Source of the DNA: Streptomyces sp. NBC_01465
GTDB taxonomy: Bacteria > Actinomycetota > Actinomycetes > Streptomycetales > Streptomycetaceae
Length of the DNA: 64,000 nt
Reading direction: 5' to 3'
Assembly (NCBI RefSeq): GCF_036227325.1
Contig: NZ_CP109467.1
Span: 3,968,001-4,032,000 of the forward strand
Below the pieces are notes generated by a model. It had not been told where the DNA came from, did no database searches, and saw only the letters and a program-made list of their open reading frames with translations. The position numbers and the translations under genes are program-made. Positions 24,470 through 33,587 of this stretch are shown here, in pieces; the first letter of the stretch is position 1; each line of letters begins with the position of its first letter.

Positions 24470-26532
24470 CGGGTGCTCCTGGTGGTGTCGGATGCCGGGC
24501 GGAACACGGCTGTCAGCGTGTGGCCGCGCTCCTCGAAACTGACCGCGGTCTCGCCCTTGGCGCGCTCCTCGTCGCCGCCGTACGGGGCGCCGTCGAGCAG
24601 CCAGTCCGTGAAGACGAATCCGGGCGCGGGGACGGCGGTGACGGACACGGTGTCGCCGTCCGAGTAGGGGCCGGGCTCGGAGGCGGTGAGCGTGCCGGTG
24701 CCTCCGGTCGTACGGAGGTCGAGGGTGTGGCGGCGGCGTTCGAAGACGGCGGTCAGGGCCATGTCGTCCTCGCCGACGTCGAGCGCGACGGTGTCGTCGT
24801 CACCGGCCGCGGAACCATCCAGGCGCCAGCCCGCGAAGTCCCAGCCGGGGGCGGGCTCGGCCTCGTACAGCAGGTCGGCGCCCTCCAACTCCGCCCGCTT
24901 GGAAGGGGACTTGACGACCTTGCCGGAGCCGACGGAGCGGACGCTCACCTTCGAAGTCGGCGTCTTCCCCTTGCGGAAGAGCGCGGTGAGCGTGTGGTCG
25001 GCGCGGACCGCGACCCGCATCGAGGCGTCCTTGCCGCCCTTCGCCGGGCGGCCGTCGAGCTGCCAGCCCGCGAAGACGTAGCCCTTGCGCGGCTCGGCGG
25101 AGAAGGTCGCGGTGGTGGCCAGGGGGTAGGGGCCGGGCGTGCCCGCGTCGACCTTGCCGGCGCCGCGCGGGGAGACGGCGGTGGTGACGGAGCAGAGCGA
25201 GTCGTCGGAGCGGGCCTGGCGGTAGGCGGCGACCGCCTTGGCCGTACGGGCGAAGATGTCGGCGGTGTCGGCCTCGTTGGGGCGGCCGAGGGGGGCGCCG
25301 AGCGGCTGGCCGCGGTAGGTCCGGTGGGGGTTCTCGAAGTGGTTGATGCGGTTGCAGCGGCCGTGGGTGGCGCGGCGGCAGCCCGATTCGTACGCCATGA
25401 TCGACGACCAGTCGCCGGACTTGGGGAAGTAGCCGTTGGCGCCGTAGGGCGGGGGCTGGTGGGGCTGGGTGGTGCGGTCGTGCGAGGCGCCCAGGTTGTG
25501 GCCGAGTTCATGGGCGAAGGAGTAGTGGCCGATGGCGCTCTGGGCGACGACCGTGTACCCGTAATTGGCCGTGGCGGGCGAGGGCTTGGAGGGGACGTAG
25601 CCGAGGCCGCCGAAGTCGCGGCCGCCGGTGATGACGGTGACCTGGTCGGCGCCGTAGCGGTCGCGGAGGGCGGGGAGTTCGTCGGCCACCTTGTCGTGCG
25701 GGGTGACGGCCGCGGTCAGCAGCGGGGCGCCGACCTTGTCCAGGCGGGCGGGGACGGAGCGCAGGGGCGCGGTGTGCACGAGGCGGACGCGGACCTTGGC
25801 GCCGCTGACCGCGAACGCGCTGTTGGCGAGGGTGACGGCACGGGCGATCGCGGCCCGCACCTGCCGGTCGCCGCCGGCCTCCTTGCGGGCACGCGGGGTG
25901 TACGCGACGAGAGTGTCGACGAGCGAGGTGGACCGGCCGCCCTTGCAGCGGGGCTTCGGCGCGGGGCCGTGGCGCTCCTGCGCGGCGGCGGGAACCAGGG
26001 GCGGCGGGGCGACCTTGGGCTCGTCCTCGTCGGTGAGCGGGGTGAGCTGGCTGATCGTCACGGCGCCGGGGCCCTCGGGGTCGATGGCGTAGGTGTCGCC
26101 GCCGAGGACGAACTGCGCGCCCAGGTACTCGTTGCCGGGGTGACCGTCGCAGCCGCCCTCCAGAGTGACGACGACCTGCTGGTCGGTGGTGCCGTCCACG
26201 ACCCCCGTCCACACCTGCCGCCCGTCGACGACGGTCAGGGAGGTCTCCACGGCCCGTACGGTCATGTCGTCGAAGAGCGGAAAGAGCACCACATGGCCGG
26301 CGCCCCGCCCGCAGACGGGATCGAGCGCCTCGGGCACGACGCGGGCGTGGCGCATCCGTACGGCCTCGCCGCCGAACTCCTCGGCGGAGTCGGCCGGATC
26401 GTCACGCCTGATCTCCGGGGTTACGGCGCCGAGAACCGAGGCCTGCGCCTCCGCAGGGACCTGCACGGCCCCCGCGAGGAGCAGCGCCGCCACCGCTCCC
26501 GCCATCACACGTACGCGGACCATCGCCGCCAC
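24466..26532 (-). CDS. secreted reprolysin-like zinc metalloprotease with InlB-like repeats
   Basis: A 688-residue exported protease. A signal peptide lies in the first 30 residues and a pro-region reaches about residue 200. The metzincin-type active site HELGHNLGASHD is at residues 341-352, followed by an SSIMAYE Met-turn. Three C-terminal repeats of about 75 residues share a G-(W/F)-x-(L)-D-G core (AGWQLDG, AGWRLDG, TDWLLDG) like divergent InlB B-repeats, probably wall or substrate binding. GTG start chosen for GAGGA spacing; an ATG lies three codons later. Coupled to a dipeptidase gene. Confidence 0.88.
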   Translation of the reverse strand: MAAMVRVRVMAGAVAALLLAGAVQVPAEAQASVLGAVTPEIRRDDPADSAEEFGGEAVRMRHARVVPEALDPVCGRGAGHVVLFPLFDDMTVRAVETSLTVVDGRQVWTGVVDGTTDQQVVVTLEGGCDGHPGNEYLGAQFVLGGDTYAIDPEGPGAVTISQLTPLTDEDEPKVAPPPLVPAAAQERHGPAPKPRCKGGRSTSLVDTLVAYTPRARKEAGGDRQVRAAIARAVTLANSAFAVSGAKVRVRLVHTAPLRSVPARLDKVGAPLLTAAVTPHDKVADELPALRDRYGADQVTVITGGRDFGGLGYVPSKPSPATANYGYTVVAQSAIGHYSFAHELGHNLGASHDRTTQPHQPPPYGANGYFPKSGDWSSIMAYESGCRRATHGRCNRINHFENPHRTYRGQPLGAPLGRPNEADTADIFARTAKAVAAYRQARSDDSLCSVTTAVSPRGAGKVDAGTPGPYPLATTATFSAEPRKGYVFAGWQLDGRPAKGGKDASMRVAVRADHTLTALFRKGKTPTSKVSVRSVGSGKVVKSPSKRAELEGADLLYEAEPAPGWDFAGWRLDGSAAGDDDTVALDVGEDDMALTAVFERRRHTLDLRTTGGTGTLTASEPGPYSDGDTVSVTAVPAPGFVFTDWLLDGAPYGGDEERAKGETAVSFEERGHTLTAVFRPASDTTRSTR

Positions 26533-26644
26533 CGCCCGTTCCTCTTCACACCGGCTCGACGTCCGGACCGAGGAGATCCCTTCCGTGGACGGGGGCGGGG
26601 ATCACGGCAGGGGGCGCGGTGTCACTCCTCCGCGACGGGTGCGC

Positions 26645-27136
26645 CTACTCCGGCTCCGCCGCCTTCTCCGCCGCCTCCACCTGCTCCGTGAACTCCTTCG
26701 CCGACATCCGCTCGACCGTCCCGCCGTGCTCCCGCGCCAGCGCATCGGCGGGCTCCGGGTCCGTCTCGTGCAGATCCAGTACGAGCATCGCGGACCCGTC
26801 CTCGACCCTGCTGCTCAGCACGATCAGCCCCGCCCCGCCCTCCATCAGCGCCTTGTTCTCCGCCGCGTTGGCGAGTGCCGCGCCCGCCGCGCTGCCGATC
26901 AGCACGCCGATCGGGCCGCCGAGCAGCCCCACGAGTCCGCCCACCACACCGCCGCCCACCGTGGGCACTCCGGCGCCGCGCACATGGTTCTCGGGTACGT
27001 CGAAGACGCCCTCCGCGTCACGTTCCAGGACCGCCGCCTGGCGCAGGCCGGACAGTTCGAGGGCGTCCTCGTACGCGGCCCGGCCGCGCGCCGGGTCGGA
27101 GAAGGTGATCAGCAGAAGCTTGTGGTTCTCGCTCAT
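26645..27136 (-). CDS. DUF1269 membrane-associated stress protein
   Basis: A 163-residue protein. A short cytosolic N-terminal alpha/beta part (LLLITFSDPARGRAAYEDAL) is followed by a Gly-rich hydrophobic hairpin (VGGGVVGGLVGLLGGPIGVL) and an acidic C-terminal half. This is the DUF1269 pattern. The function is unknown, with links to stress response. Its ATG overlaps the stop of the SpoIIE-phosphatase gene, so it is the third gene of a coupled operon. Confidence 0.85.
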   Translation of the reverse strand: MSENHKLLLITFSDPARGRAAYEDALELSGLRQAAVLERDAEGVFDVPENHVRGAGVPTVGGGVVGGLVGLLGGPIGVLIGSAAGAALANAAENKALMEGGAGLIVLSSRVEDGSAMLVLDLHETDPEPADALAREHGGTVERMSAKEFTEQVEAAEKAAEPE

Positions 27137-28857
27137 GTCGGGTGGTCTCCCTTGTCGTAGCCCGAAGTGCTCCGGATCCGTGAGGCGAGCACCGCGATGT
27201 CGTCCTCCGCGTCCTGGCCGAACCGGTCGAGGGTGTCCTCCACCAGGTCGTCCAGGCGCCCGCTCACGGGTACGCGCAGGCTGGTCAGCCGGTTCAGTGA
27301 CACGTCGATGTCCTCCCCTCGCCGCTCCACGAGCCCGTCGGTGTACATGAACAGGATCGTGCCGGGGCCGCAGGCCACCGTGGCCGTCTCGTACCCCCCG
27401 AAGCCCGTGCCAAGCGGCGGCCCGACCGGTACGGGGACGAGCCTCGCCCCCGCGTACGGGTCGATGAAGACCGGTGGCAGATGCCCCGCGCTGGAGATCT
27501 GGCACACCGAGTGGAAGCGGTCGACGACCGCCAGCAGGCAGGTCGCCGCCCTGTCGAGGCCCGAGCGTTCCACCATCAGGTCGAGGCGTTCCAGGATCCG
27601 GTGCGGCTCCAGATCGTCCTCTGCGAGCAGCCGCAGCAGCGCCCGGTAGTGGCTCATGGCGACCGCCGCCTCCACCCCGTGTCCCATGACGTCGCCCATC
27701 GCCTTGAGGTGGCGGCCGTCCGACAGGGGTACGACGTCGAACCAGTCGCCGCCGACCACCGCGCCCCGGTCGGCGGGCAGATAGCGGGACGCGACCTCGA
27801 TGTGGGGGTGGCGGCCGCGCGGTTCGGAGAGGAGGGAGCGCTGGAGTTCGAGGGCGATGCTGTGCTCGTGGGTGTAGCGGCGGGCGTGGTCGAGGTCGAC
27901 GGCGGCCCGGCTCGCGAGCTCGCGCGCGACGACCACGTCCTCCTCGGTGAAGGCGGGCGAATCGCCTGCCCGTACGAGCGTGAGCGTGCCCAGCGGATGG
28001 CTGCGCGCGGCGAGCGGGACGACCAGCGCGGAGTGCAGGCCGAGGGCCCGGTAGGCGACGACGCGTTCGGGGTCGGGGGCGGAGCTGCGGATCTGCTCGT
28101 CGCTGTAGAGGTTCTCCATGACGGGCTGGTTGGCGGCGAGGCAGCGCGGGTTGGCCGCGTCCTCCTGGTAGTCGATGTACTCGCCGGGCTCCCCGAACTG
28201 CCCTGCTGCGTCCCGGAGTTCGGGTACGGCGGCCATCGCGGCCCGGCGCAGCCGCAGCACCCCTTCGGGTGCGGGGCGGGCGCCGGGACGCACCTCCGGC
28301 GGGAAGACCTCGACGCTCGCCAGGTCGGCGAGGTGGGGGACGACGAAGTCCGCCAGTTCGCGGCAGGTGGTGTCCATGTCGAGAGTGGTGCCGATGCTGG
28401 TGGCGGCGATGTCGAGGAGCGCCAAGTGGGCGCGGGCGCGCTCCAGTTCGACCTGCTGCTCCTGCGAGGCGCTGACCTCCAGGACGATGCCGACCAGTCC
28501 GTGGATCCGGCCGTCTCGCTCCAGGCGGTGGTACGCGCCGTGCCAGTACCGCTTCTCCAACCCGGAGGGCGCCTGCGTGTGTCCGCTGGAGGTGGTCTCG
28601 CGCGGCACCCCGTCGGCGAGCACCCGGCGCAGGACGTCCTCGCGGGCGTCGATGCCGGGCAGCACCTCGGCGATGGTGCGGCCCAGGTGGGCGGCGGCGG
28701 GGACTCCGTTGAACCGCTCCAGCGCCGGGTTCACGTACAGATAGCGGAGCTCGGTGTCGAGGACGGCCACACCGGCCGTCGTACCCTCGGCCACTGCGGC
28801 CAGGAGCGCCGGATCGAGCGGTGGCGGACCATCGGCTTCGGCGCTCAAGGGCGTCAC
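27133..28857 (-). CDS. PAS-GAF-SpoIIE protein phosphatase
   Basis: A 574-residue signalling phosphatase of the PPM/SpoIIE group. A PAS domain occupies roughly residues 15-130 (TELRYLYVNPALERFNGVP). A GAF domain occupies about 150-330. The SpoIIE catalytic domain covers 345-565, with GGDWFDV, DVMGHG and the late DDIAVLASR that carry metal Asp residues. Such proteins usually dephosphorylate anti-sigma-factor antagonists. GTG start overlaps the stop of the MFS gene (GTGA), and its own stop overlaps the DUF1269 start. Confidence 0.92.
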   Translation of the reverse strand: MTPLSAEADGPPPLDPALLAAVAEGTTAGVAVLDTELRYLYVNPALERFNGVPAAAHLGRTIAEVLPGIDAREDVLRRVLADGVPRETTSSGHTQAPSGLEKRYWHGAYHRLERDGRIHGLVGIVLEVSASQEQQVELERARAHLALLDIAATSIGTTLDMDTTCRELADFVVPHLADLASVEVFPPEVRPGARPAPEGVLRLRRAAMAAVPELRDAAGQFGEPGEYIDYQEDAANPRCLAANQPVMENLYSDEQIRSSAPDPERVVAYRALGLHSALVVPLAARSHPLGTLTLVRAGDSPAFTEEDVVVARELASRAAVDLDHARRYTHEHSIALELQRSLLSEPRGRHPHIEVASRYLPADRGAVVGGDWFDVVPLSDGRHLKAMGDVMGHGVEAAVAMSHYRALLRLLAEDDLEPHRILERLDLMVERSGLDRAATCLLAVVDRFHSVCQISSAGHLPPVFIDPYAGARLVPVPVGPPLGTGFGGYETATVACGPGTILFMYTDGLVERRGEDIDVSLNRLTSLRVPVSGRLDDLVEDTLDRFGQDAEDDIAVLASRIRSTSGYDKGDHPT

Positions 28858-30368
28858 ATGTGCACGGCCGGGGCCGCGTCCTCGTCCACGGGATGGATCT
28901 GTGGCGCGCCTCGCCGGTAGAGGACCACCGTGACCAGCAGACCGATCGCGAAGAAGCCCGCCGACCACCAGTACGCGGTCGAGTAGCTCTCCAGCTGCGC
29001 CTGCGCCTGGACGCCAGGGGTCGGCTGCTTGCCGACGAGGTAGCTGGTGGCTGCGCTCGTGGCCAGGGTGTTGAGGAGGGCCGTACCGATCGAACCGCCC
29101 ACCTGCTGGCTGGTGTTGACCATCGCCGAGGCGACACCGGCGTCGTGCGGCGCGACGCCCGACGTCGCCAGGCTCATGCCCGGGGCGAAGATCAGACCCA
29201 TGCCGGCGCCCATCACGAGCAGCGGGAACAGGACGTGGGGGACGTAGGAGCTGCTCAGGTCGAGCCGGGTCAGCCACACCATGGCGATGGCGCCCAGTCC
29301 CATGCCGGTGGGGACGATCGGCTTGGCGCCGAAGCGCGGGACCAGGTTGTTGGTCGTGATCACCGAGACGACGACCATGACGGCCACCATCGGGAGGAAG
29401 GCCAGACCCGTCTTGACGGGGGTGTAACTCAGCGACTGCTGCAGGTAGTACGTGAGGAAGAGGAAAACCCCGAACATGCCCGCGCCCGAGATGAACATGG
29501 CCAGGAACGAGGCACCCCGGTCACGGTCGAGGACGACGCGCAGCGGCAGCAGCGGGTGTTCGGCCCGCGTCTGCCACCAGGCGAAGGCGGCGATGAGGAT
29601 CGCGCCGACCACCAGGAAGCCCCAGGTCTGGAACGAACCCCAGCTGTGCGTCTCGGCGTTGGCGAATCCGTACACGATGCCGAACAGACCGAGGGAGACG
29701 AGGATCGTGCCGGGCACGTCCAGGGTGGGGCGGTCCGCGGGGGCGCCGGGCTGGAGCAGACGAACGGCGCCGACGAACGCGATGACGGCGATGATGAGGT
29801 TGACGTACAGGCACCAGCGCCAGTCGAGGTACTCGGTCAGGATGCCGCCGAGCAGGAGGCCCACCGCACCGCCGGCACCGGCGATCGCACCGTAGATACC
29901 GAAGGCCTTCGCCCGTTCCTTCGGGTCGGTGAAGGTGGTCGTGAGGAGCGACAGCGCGGCGGGCGCGAGCAGGGCGCCGAAGACACCCTGCAGGGCGCGG
30001 GCCGAGACGAGCATGCCGAAGTTGGTCGCGGCGCCGCCGAGCGCGGAGGCGAGAGCGAAGCCGACCAGTCCGATGAGGAAGACGCGCTTGCGGCCGATGA
30101 GGTCGGCGATGCGTCCGCCGAGGAGGAGGAGCGAGCCGAAGGCGAGGGCGTACGCGGTGACGATCCACTGCCGGTTGCCGTCACTGAAGCCGAGGTCGGC
30201 CTGGGCGGAGGGCAGCGCGATGTTCACGATCGTCGCGTCGAGGACCACCATGAGCTGGGCGAGTCCGATGACCCCCAGCACCCACCAGCGGTGGGAGGGG
30301 TGGTCGGCGTCGGGTCCTCGCTTGTGCTTGGCACCCGTGGATATGGCGTCCTCGGAGCTGGTGGCCAT
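28854..30368 (-). CDS. DHA2-family MFS drug/metabolite exporter (14 TM)
   Basis: A 504-residue polytopic protein with about 14 hydrophobic helices. It has the DHA2 first-helix motif LDATIVNIALPSAQ, the loop RIADLIGRKRVFLIG (motif A) and the helix-5 motif GAIAGAGGAVGLLLGG (motif C, antiporter). The predicted role is proton-driven export of drugs or metabolites. GAGGAG precedes the ATG. First gene of a three-gene coupled operon; regulation of an exporter together with a SpoIIE phosphatase is unusual. Confidence 0.92.
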   Translation of the reverse strand: MATSSEDAISTGAKHKRGPDADHPSHRWWVLGVIGLAQLMVVLDATIVNIALPSAQADLGFSDGNRQWIVTAYALAFGSLLLLGGRIADLIGRKRVFLIGLVGFALASALGGAATNFGMLVSARALQGVFGALLAPAALSLLTTTFTDPKERAKAFGIYGAIAGAGGAVGLLLGGILTEYLDWRWCLYVNLIIAVIAFVGAVRLLQPGAPADRPTLDVPGTILVSLGLFGIVYGFANAETHSWGSFQTWGFLVVGAILIAAFAWWQTRAEHPLLPLRVVLDRDRGASFLAMFISGAGMFGVFLFLTYYLQQSLSYTPVKTGLAFLPMVAVMVVVSVITTNNLVPRFGAKPIVPTGMGLGAIAMVWLTRLDLSSSYVPHVLFPLLVMGAGMGLIFAPGMSLATSGVAPHDAGVASAMVNTSQQVGGSIGTALLNTLATSAATSYLVGKQPTPGVQAQAQLESYSTAYWWSAGFFAIGLLVTVVLYRRGAPQIHPVDEDAAPAVHM

Positions 30369-30446
30369 GGCGCGGATCTCCTCACAACAGCAAGCTCCCC
30401 CGGACTCACGCTAAGCGGAGGGGTGGGTTCCTGCATGCGGAGAGGG

Positions 30447-31040
30447 CTACGGGGCTGCGCTGAGGGCCTCCCGGAGCGGGGCGATGCCGGTGAAGAGGTG
30501 GCCGCGCAGGCCGGTGGCTTCGGCGGCCACGATGTTCTCGCGGCGGTCGTCGACGAAGAGGACGCGGGCCGGGTCCTCGCCCAGGGCCTTCCGGCACCAG
30601 AGGTAGGCATCGGGGTCGGGCTTGGCGTGGCCGATGCGGCAGGAGAAGGCGCGGAACTCGAAGTGCTTGAGCCAGGGGTGGTGGGCCTCGTAATGGACGG
30701 CCAGCTCTTCGGGGATGTTCGAGAGCAGGGCGATGCGGCGGCCGGATGCGGCGAGCTCGGAGATCAGGTCGACCATCTCGTCGTCGACGGCGCTCCAGCT
30801 CGCGATGTCGGCCTCGATCAGCGCGGCGGTACGGGTCGCGTCGGGGAGGGTGCCGAGGACGTGCTCCCAGTAGGTGGCCCCGGTCAGCTGCCCGCTGTCG
30901 TAGCGCGGCCGGTAGGCCCAGTAGGCGCCCCAGAAGGCGGGCGCGGGCACGCCGGCCGTCTTCACGAGGCGGTCCTTGCCCTCCTCGGACTGCTGGCGGG
31001 CGATGACGCCGAAGAGATCGAAGAGCACGGTGCCTGTCAT
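30447..31040 (-). CDS. HAD-superfamily hydrolase (subfamily IA)
   Basis: A 197-residue cytosolic phosphatase-like protein. HAD motif I is VLFDLFGVIA with the second Asp replaced by Phe-Gly (DLFG, as in YihX-like phosphatases). Motif II is LLSNIPEE, motif III includes HAKPDPDAY and motif IV is LFVDDRREN. It may dephosphorylate a sugar phosphate. The gene starts four bases after the DeoR regulator stop, so they are cotranscribed; this links it to the sugar-type regulator upstream. Confidence 0.9.
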   Translation of the reverse strand: MTGTVLFDLFGVIARQQSEEGKDRLVKTAGVPAPAFWGAYWAYRPRYDSGQLTGATYWEHVLGTLPDATRTAALIEADIASWSAVDDEMVDLISELAASGRRIALLSNIPEELAVHYEAHHPWLKHFEFRAFSCRIGHAKPDPDAYLWCRKALGEDPARVLFVDDRRENIVAAEATGLRGHLFTGIAPLREALSAAP

Positions 31041-31044
31041 CAGG

Positions 31045-31803
31045 TCACACCTTTCGTACGGTCACGCCTGCCGCGACCAGCGCGTCCGTGGCCTCCTCCG
31101 GCGCGTCCGTGTCGGTGACGACGGCGTGCAGGGCGGAGGCGGGGACGACGTGGGCGAGGGCGGTACGGGAGAGCTTGGCGGAGTCGGTCGCGACGACGAC
31201 CCGGCGGGCGGATGCGATGGCGGCGCGCTTGATGGCGGCGTCGTCGAGGTCGTACGCGGTGAGCCCGTCGGCTGCGGTGAGCCCGCAGCAGCCGATGACG
31301 GCGGTGTCGAAGCGCAGGGCGCGGAGGGAGGCCTCGGTCAGCGGCCCGGTGAGCTGGAGTTCGCCGGGGCGGGGGCGGCCGCCGGGGACCAGGAGGGTGA
31401 GCTGCGGCGCCGAGGTGAGGGCGTTGACGGCGTGGAGCGAGAGCGGCATCACGGTGAGGCGCCGGTGTTCGAGGGCGCGGGCCACTTCCAGGCAGGTGGT
31501 GCCGCTGTCGAGGACGACGGACTCGCCGTCGGCGATGAGGTCCGCGACCTCGGCGGCGATGCGCTGCTTGAGGGCGAGTCCGTCCTGCGCGCGGAGCGCG
31601 AAGGGGGGCTCCTCGCCGCGGAGGAGGAGGGTGCGGGCGCCGCCGCGGTAGCGCTCCAACACGCCCTGCTCGGCAAGGAGTTCGAGGTCGCGGCGGATGG
31701 TCATTTCGGAGGCGCCGGTGAGGGCGGCCAGATCGGCGACGCCGATGCTGCCTGCCTCGCGTACGGCGTCGGTGATCTGTCGCAGTCGGTCGGTACTGGC
31801 CAT
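31045..31803 (-). CDS. DeoR/GlpR-family transcriptional regulator
   Basis: A 252-residue repressor. The N-terminal DeoR helix-turn-helix (IGVADLAALTGASEMTIRRDLELL) is followed by the DeoRC sugar-phosphate sensor with DSGTTCLEVA, GCCGLTAADGLT and VVVATDSAKL. It is transcribed divergently from an MFS gene with 73 bp between them and followed by the HAD hydrolase gene. Two inverted repeats in the intergenic region are its likely operators, so it probably controls both directions in response to a sugar phosphate. Confidence 0.93.
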   Translation of the reverse strand: MASTDRLRQITDAVREAGSIGVADLAALTGASEMTIRRDLELLAEQGVLERYRGGARTLLLRGEEPPFALRAQDGLALKQRIAAEVADLIADGESVVLDSGTTCLEVARALEHRRLTVMPLSLHAVNALTSAPQLTLLVPGGRPRPGELQLTGPLTEASLRALRFDTAVIGCCGLTAADGLTAYDLDDAAIKRAAIASARRVVVATDSAKLSRTALAHVVPASALHAVVTDTDAPEEATDALVAAGVTVRKV

Positions 31804-31843
31804 ACCTCAATTGAACATGAAGAGTGTCCGTAAAGCAATCTTC

Positions 31844-31872
31844 CGAACACAAACAATGTTCGTTATGTTTGT
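31844..31872. promoter_or_regulatory. divergent operator between deoR-type gene and MFS gene
   Basis: CGAACA-N7-TGTTCG (31844-31862) is a perfect dyad, and ACAAAC-N12-GTTTGT (31849-31872) is a second, overlapping one. The AT-rich stretch ends five bases before the MFS start codon, so binding would block MFS transcription. Such TGTTCG/TGTTTG words are usual for DeoR/GlpR operators. Confidence 0.65.
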
Positions 31873-31876
31873 AACC

Positions 31877-33049
31877 ATGAACAGATCCCTCAGGGCCGCA
31901 CGGGTGGCCACGTTCGCGTACTTCACGCTCACCGGCTTCCTCATGGGCATGTGGATCGTCCACATCCCCGCGATCGAGCACCGGGCCGGCATCAGCCACG
32001 CCGTGCTGGGCTGGCTCCTGCTGCTGCTCGGCGCCGGCGCCTTCGTGGCCATGCAGATCGCGGGCCCGCTCGCGGACCGCTTCGGCGCCCGTACGGTCGT
32101 CCCCGTGAGCGCGGCGCTGCTCAGTGCGGCCGTGATCCTGCCGGGCCTGGCGACCGGCCCCTGGGTGCTGGGGGCGGCGCTACTCGTCTTCGGCTTCGGC
32201 AACGGCTGCCTCGACGTCTCGATGAACGCGCACGCGGTGCAAGTGGAGCGGGCGTACGAACGCCCGGTGATGTCCGCGTTCCACGCGACGTTCTCGATCG
32301 GCGGGGTGGCGGCGGCCCTGGTGGGCGCACGGACGCTGAGCTGGGACTGGTCCCCGGCGGTGACACTGGGGGCGGCGGGGGTGCTGGGCCTGGCGGTGGC
32401 GTTCGCGGCGGCCCCGGCACTGCTCCCGCACACACCCCAACTCGCCACTCCCGCAACGAAGTCCGGCCGTCGCGCCGCGACACCGCGCCGGATCTGGTAC
32501 CTCGCGGCCCTCGCCCTCATGCTGATGCTCTGCGAAGGGGTCGCAAACGACTGGAGCGTGCTGCATCTGCGCGACGTCCTGGATGCCCCGGCGGCCACGG
32601 CGGCACTCGCGTACGGAGCCTTCGCAACGGCGATGACGGCAGGCCGCTTCCTCACGGACCGCCTGGCCGCACGCTTCGGCCCGCCGGCGATCCTCCGTTA
32701 CGGAGCGGCGCTGGGCGCGGTCGGCCTGACGGTGGCGGCGCTCTCCCCCTGGATACCCCTGGCGCTGATCGGCTGGACACTCTTCGGCTGCGGCCTGTCG
32801 GGCTGCATCCCCCAACTGTTCAGCGCAGCAGGCCACTTCGACCCGGACGCGGCGGGCGCGAACGTCTCGCGGGTGGCGGGCCTCGGCTACCTGGGGATGC
32901 TGGCGGGCCCGGCGGTGATCGGCCCGCTGACGCACTTCGTCCCGCTGAACGTGACGTTCTTCCTGCCGGTGGCGTTCTGCGTGGTCGCGGCGTGCGCGGC
33001 GGGCCCGCTGCTGCGGACGGAGCGCCCGGCGGACCTGGTGAGCCGCTGA
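31877..33049 (+). CDS. MFS transporter controlled by the divergent DeoR regulator
   Basis: A 390-residue carrier with about 12 helices. It has the early TLTGFLMGMWIVHIP helix, motif-A-like loop GPLADRFGARTVV and a mid-protein Arg-rich loop before LMLMLCEGVANDWS. It belongs to the fucose/YbjJ-like MFS group by layout. No ribosome-binding site precedes the ATG, so the mRNA may be leaderless or nearly so. The DeoR and HAD neighbours suggest a sugar or sugar-like substrate. Confidence 0.88.
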   Translation: MNRSLRAARVATFAYFTLTGFLMGMWIVHIPAIEHRAGISHAVLGWLLLLLGAGAFVAMQIAGPLADRFGARTVVPVSAALLSAAVILPGLATGPWVLGAALLVFGFGNGCLDVSMNAHAVQVERAYERPVMSAFHATFSIGGVAAALVGARTLSWDWSPAVTLGAAGVLGLAVAFAAAPALLPHTPQLATPATKSGRRAATPRRIWYLAALALMLMLCEGVANDWSVLHLRDVLDAPAATAALAYGAFATAMTAGRFLTDRLAARFGPPAILRYGAALGAVGLTVAALSPWIPLALIGWTLFGCGLSGCIPQLFSAAGHFDPDAAGANVSRVAGLGYLGMLAGPAVIGPLTHFVPLNVTFFLPVAFCVVAACAAGPLLRTERPADLVSR

Positions 33050-33099
33050 TTTTGCGGATCCCCTGCGTCCGGCGGCCGGCCCGGGTGACGATCACCGCC

Positions 33100-33549
33100 A
33101 TGAAGAAGCTCTACTACGCAGCCCACACGTACATGATCGTCGGAGTCGTCAGCGGCCTCTACTACCGCGAGATCACCAAGCACTACGACTTCACCGGTGA
33201 CAGCCAACTCGGCGTGGTCCACACGCACTTGCTCGCACTCGGGATGCTGTTCTTCCTGATCGTGCTGGCCCTGGAAAAACTGTTCACACTCTCGGCCAAC
33301 AGACGGCTCTTCACGTGGTCGTTCTGGGTCTACAACGCGGGCCTGGCGCTCACGGTGACCATGATGACGATCCACGGCACGCAGACGGTGGCCGGAGCGA
33401 AAACGAGCGAGGCGATCTCGGGGATCGCGGGCCTGGGCCACATCGTGCTGACGGTCGGCCTGATCCTCTTCTTCGTGAACCTGGGCAAGCGGATACCGGC
33501 TGCCAAGGCGGGTACCCCTCAACCGGAGCCGGTGAAGGCGGAGGTCTGA
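33100..33549 (+). CDS. DUF2871 small membrane protein
   Basis: A 149-residue protein with four hydrophobic helices (near residues 8-22, 43-62, 72-95 and 110-130). Conserved His/Tyr positions include GLYYREITKHYDF and VVHTHLLALGML. The family is DUF2871, function unknown; the His in the second helix could bind metal or heme. The ATG is chosen; a GTG five codons upstream is also in frame. Confidence 0.82.
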   Translation: MKKLYYAAHTYMIVGVVSGLYYREITKHYDFTGDSQLGVVHTHLLALGMLFFLIVLALEKLFTLSANRRLFTWSFWVYNAGLALTVTMMTIHGTQTVAGAKTSEAISGIAGLGHIVLTVGLILFFVNLGKRIPAAKAGTPQPEPVKAEV

Positions 33550-33587
33550 CCAGGGCGGTCCGGGCTGCCTGCGCATAGGGTGTGGAT

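Noticed and set aside
24520..26691. A 723-codon open frame on the plus strand
   Set aside because: It is antisense to the secreted metalloprotease gene with clear catalytic motifs; the translation is low-complexity Gly/Ala/Val/Arg without domains.
28821..31118. A 765-codon open frame on the plus strand
   Set aside because: It covers the opposite strand of the DHA2 exporter and HAD genes and has no recognisable motif.
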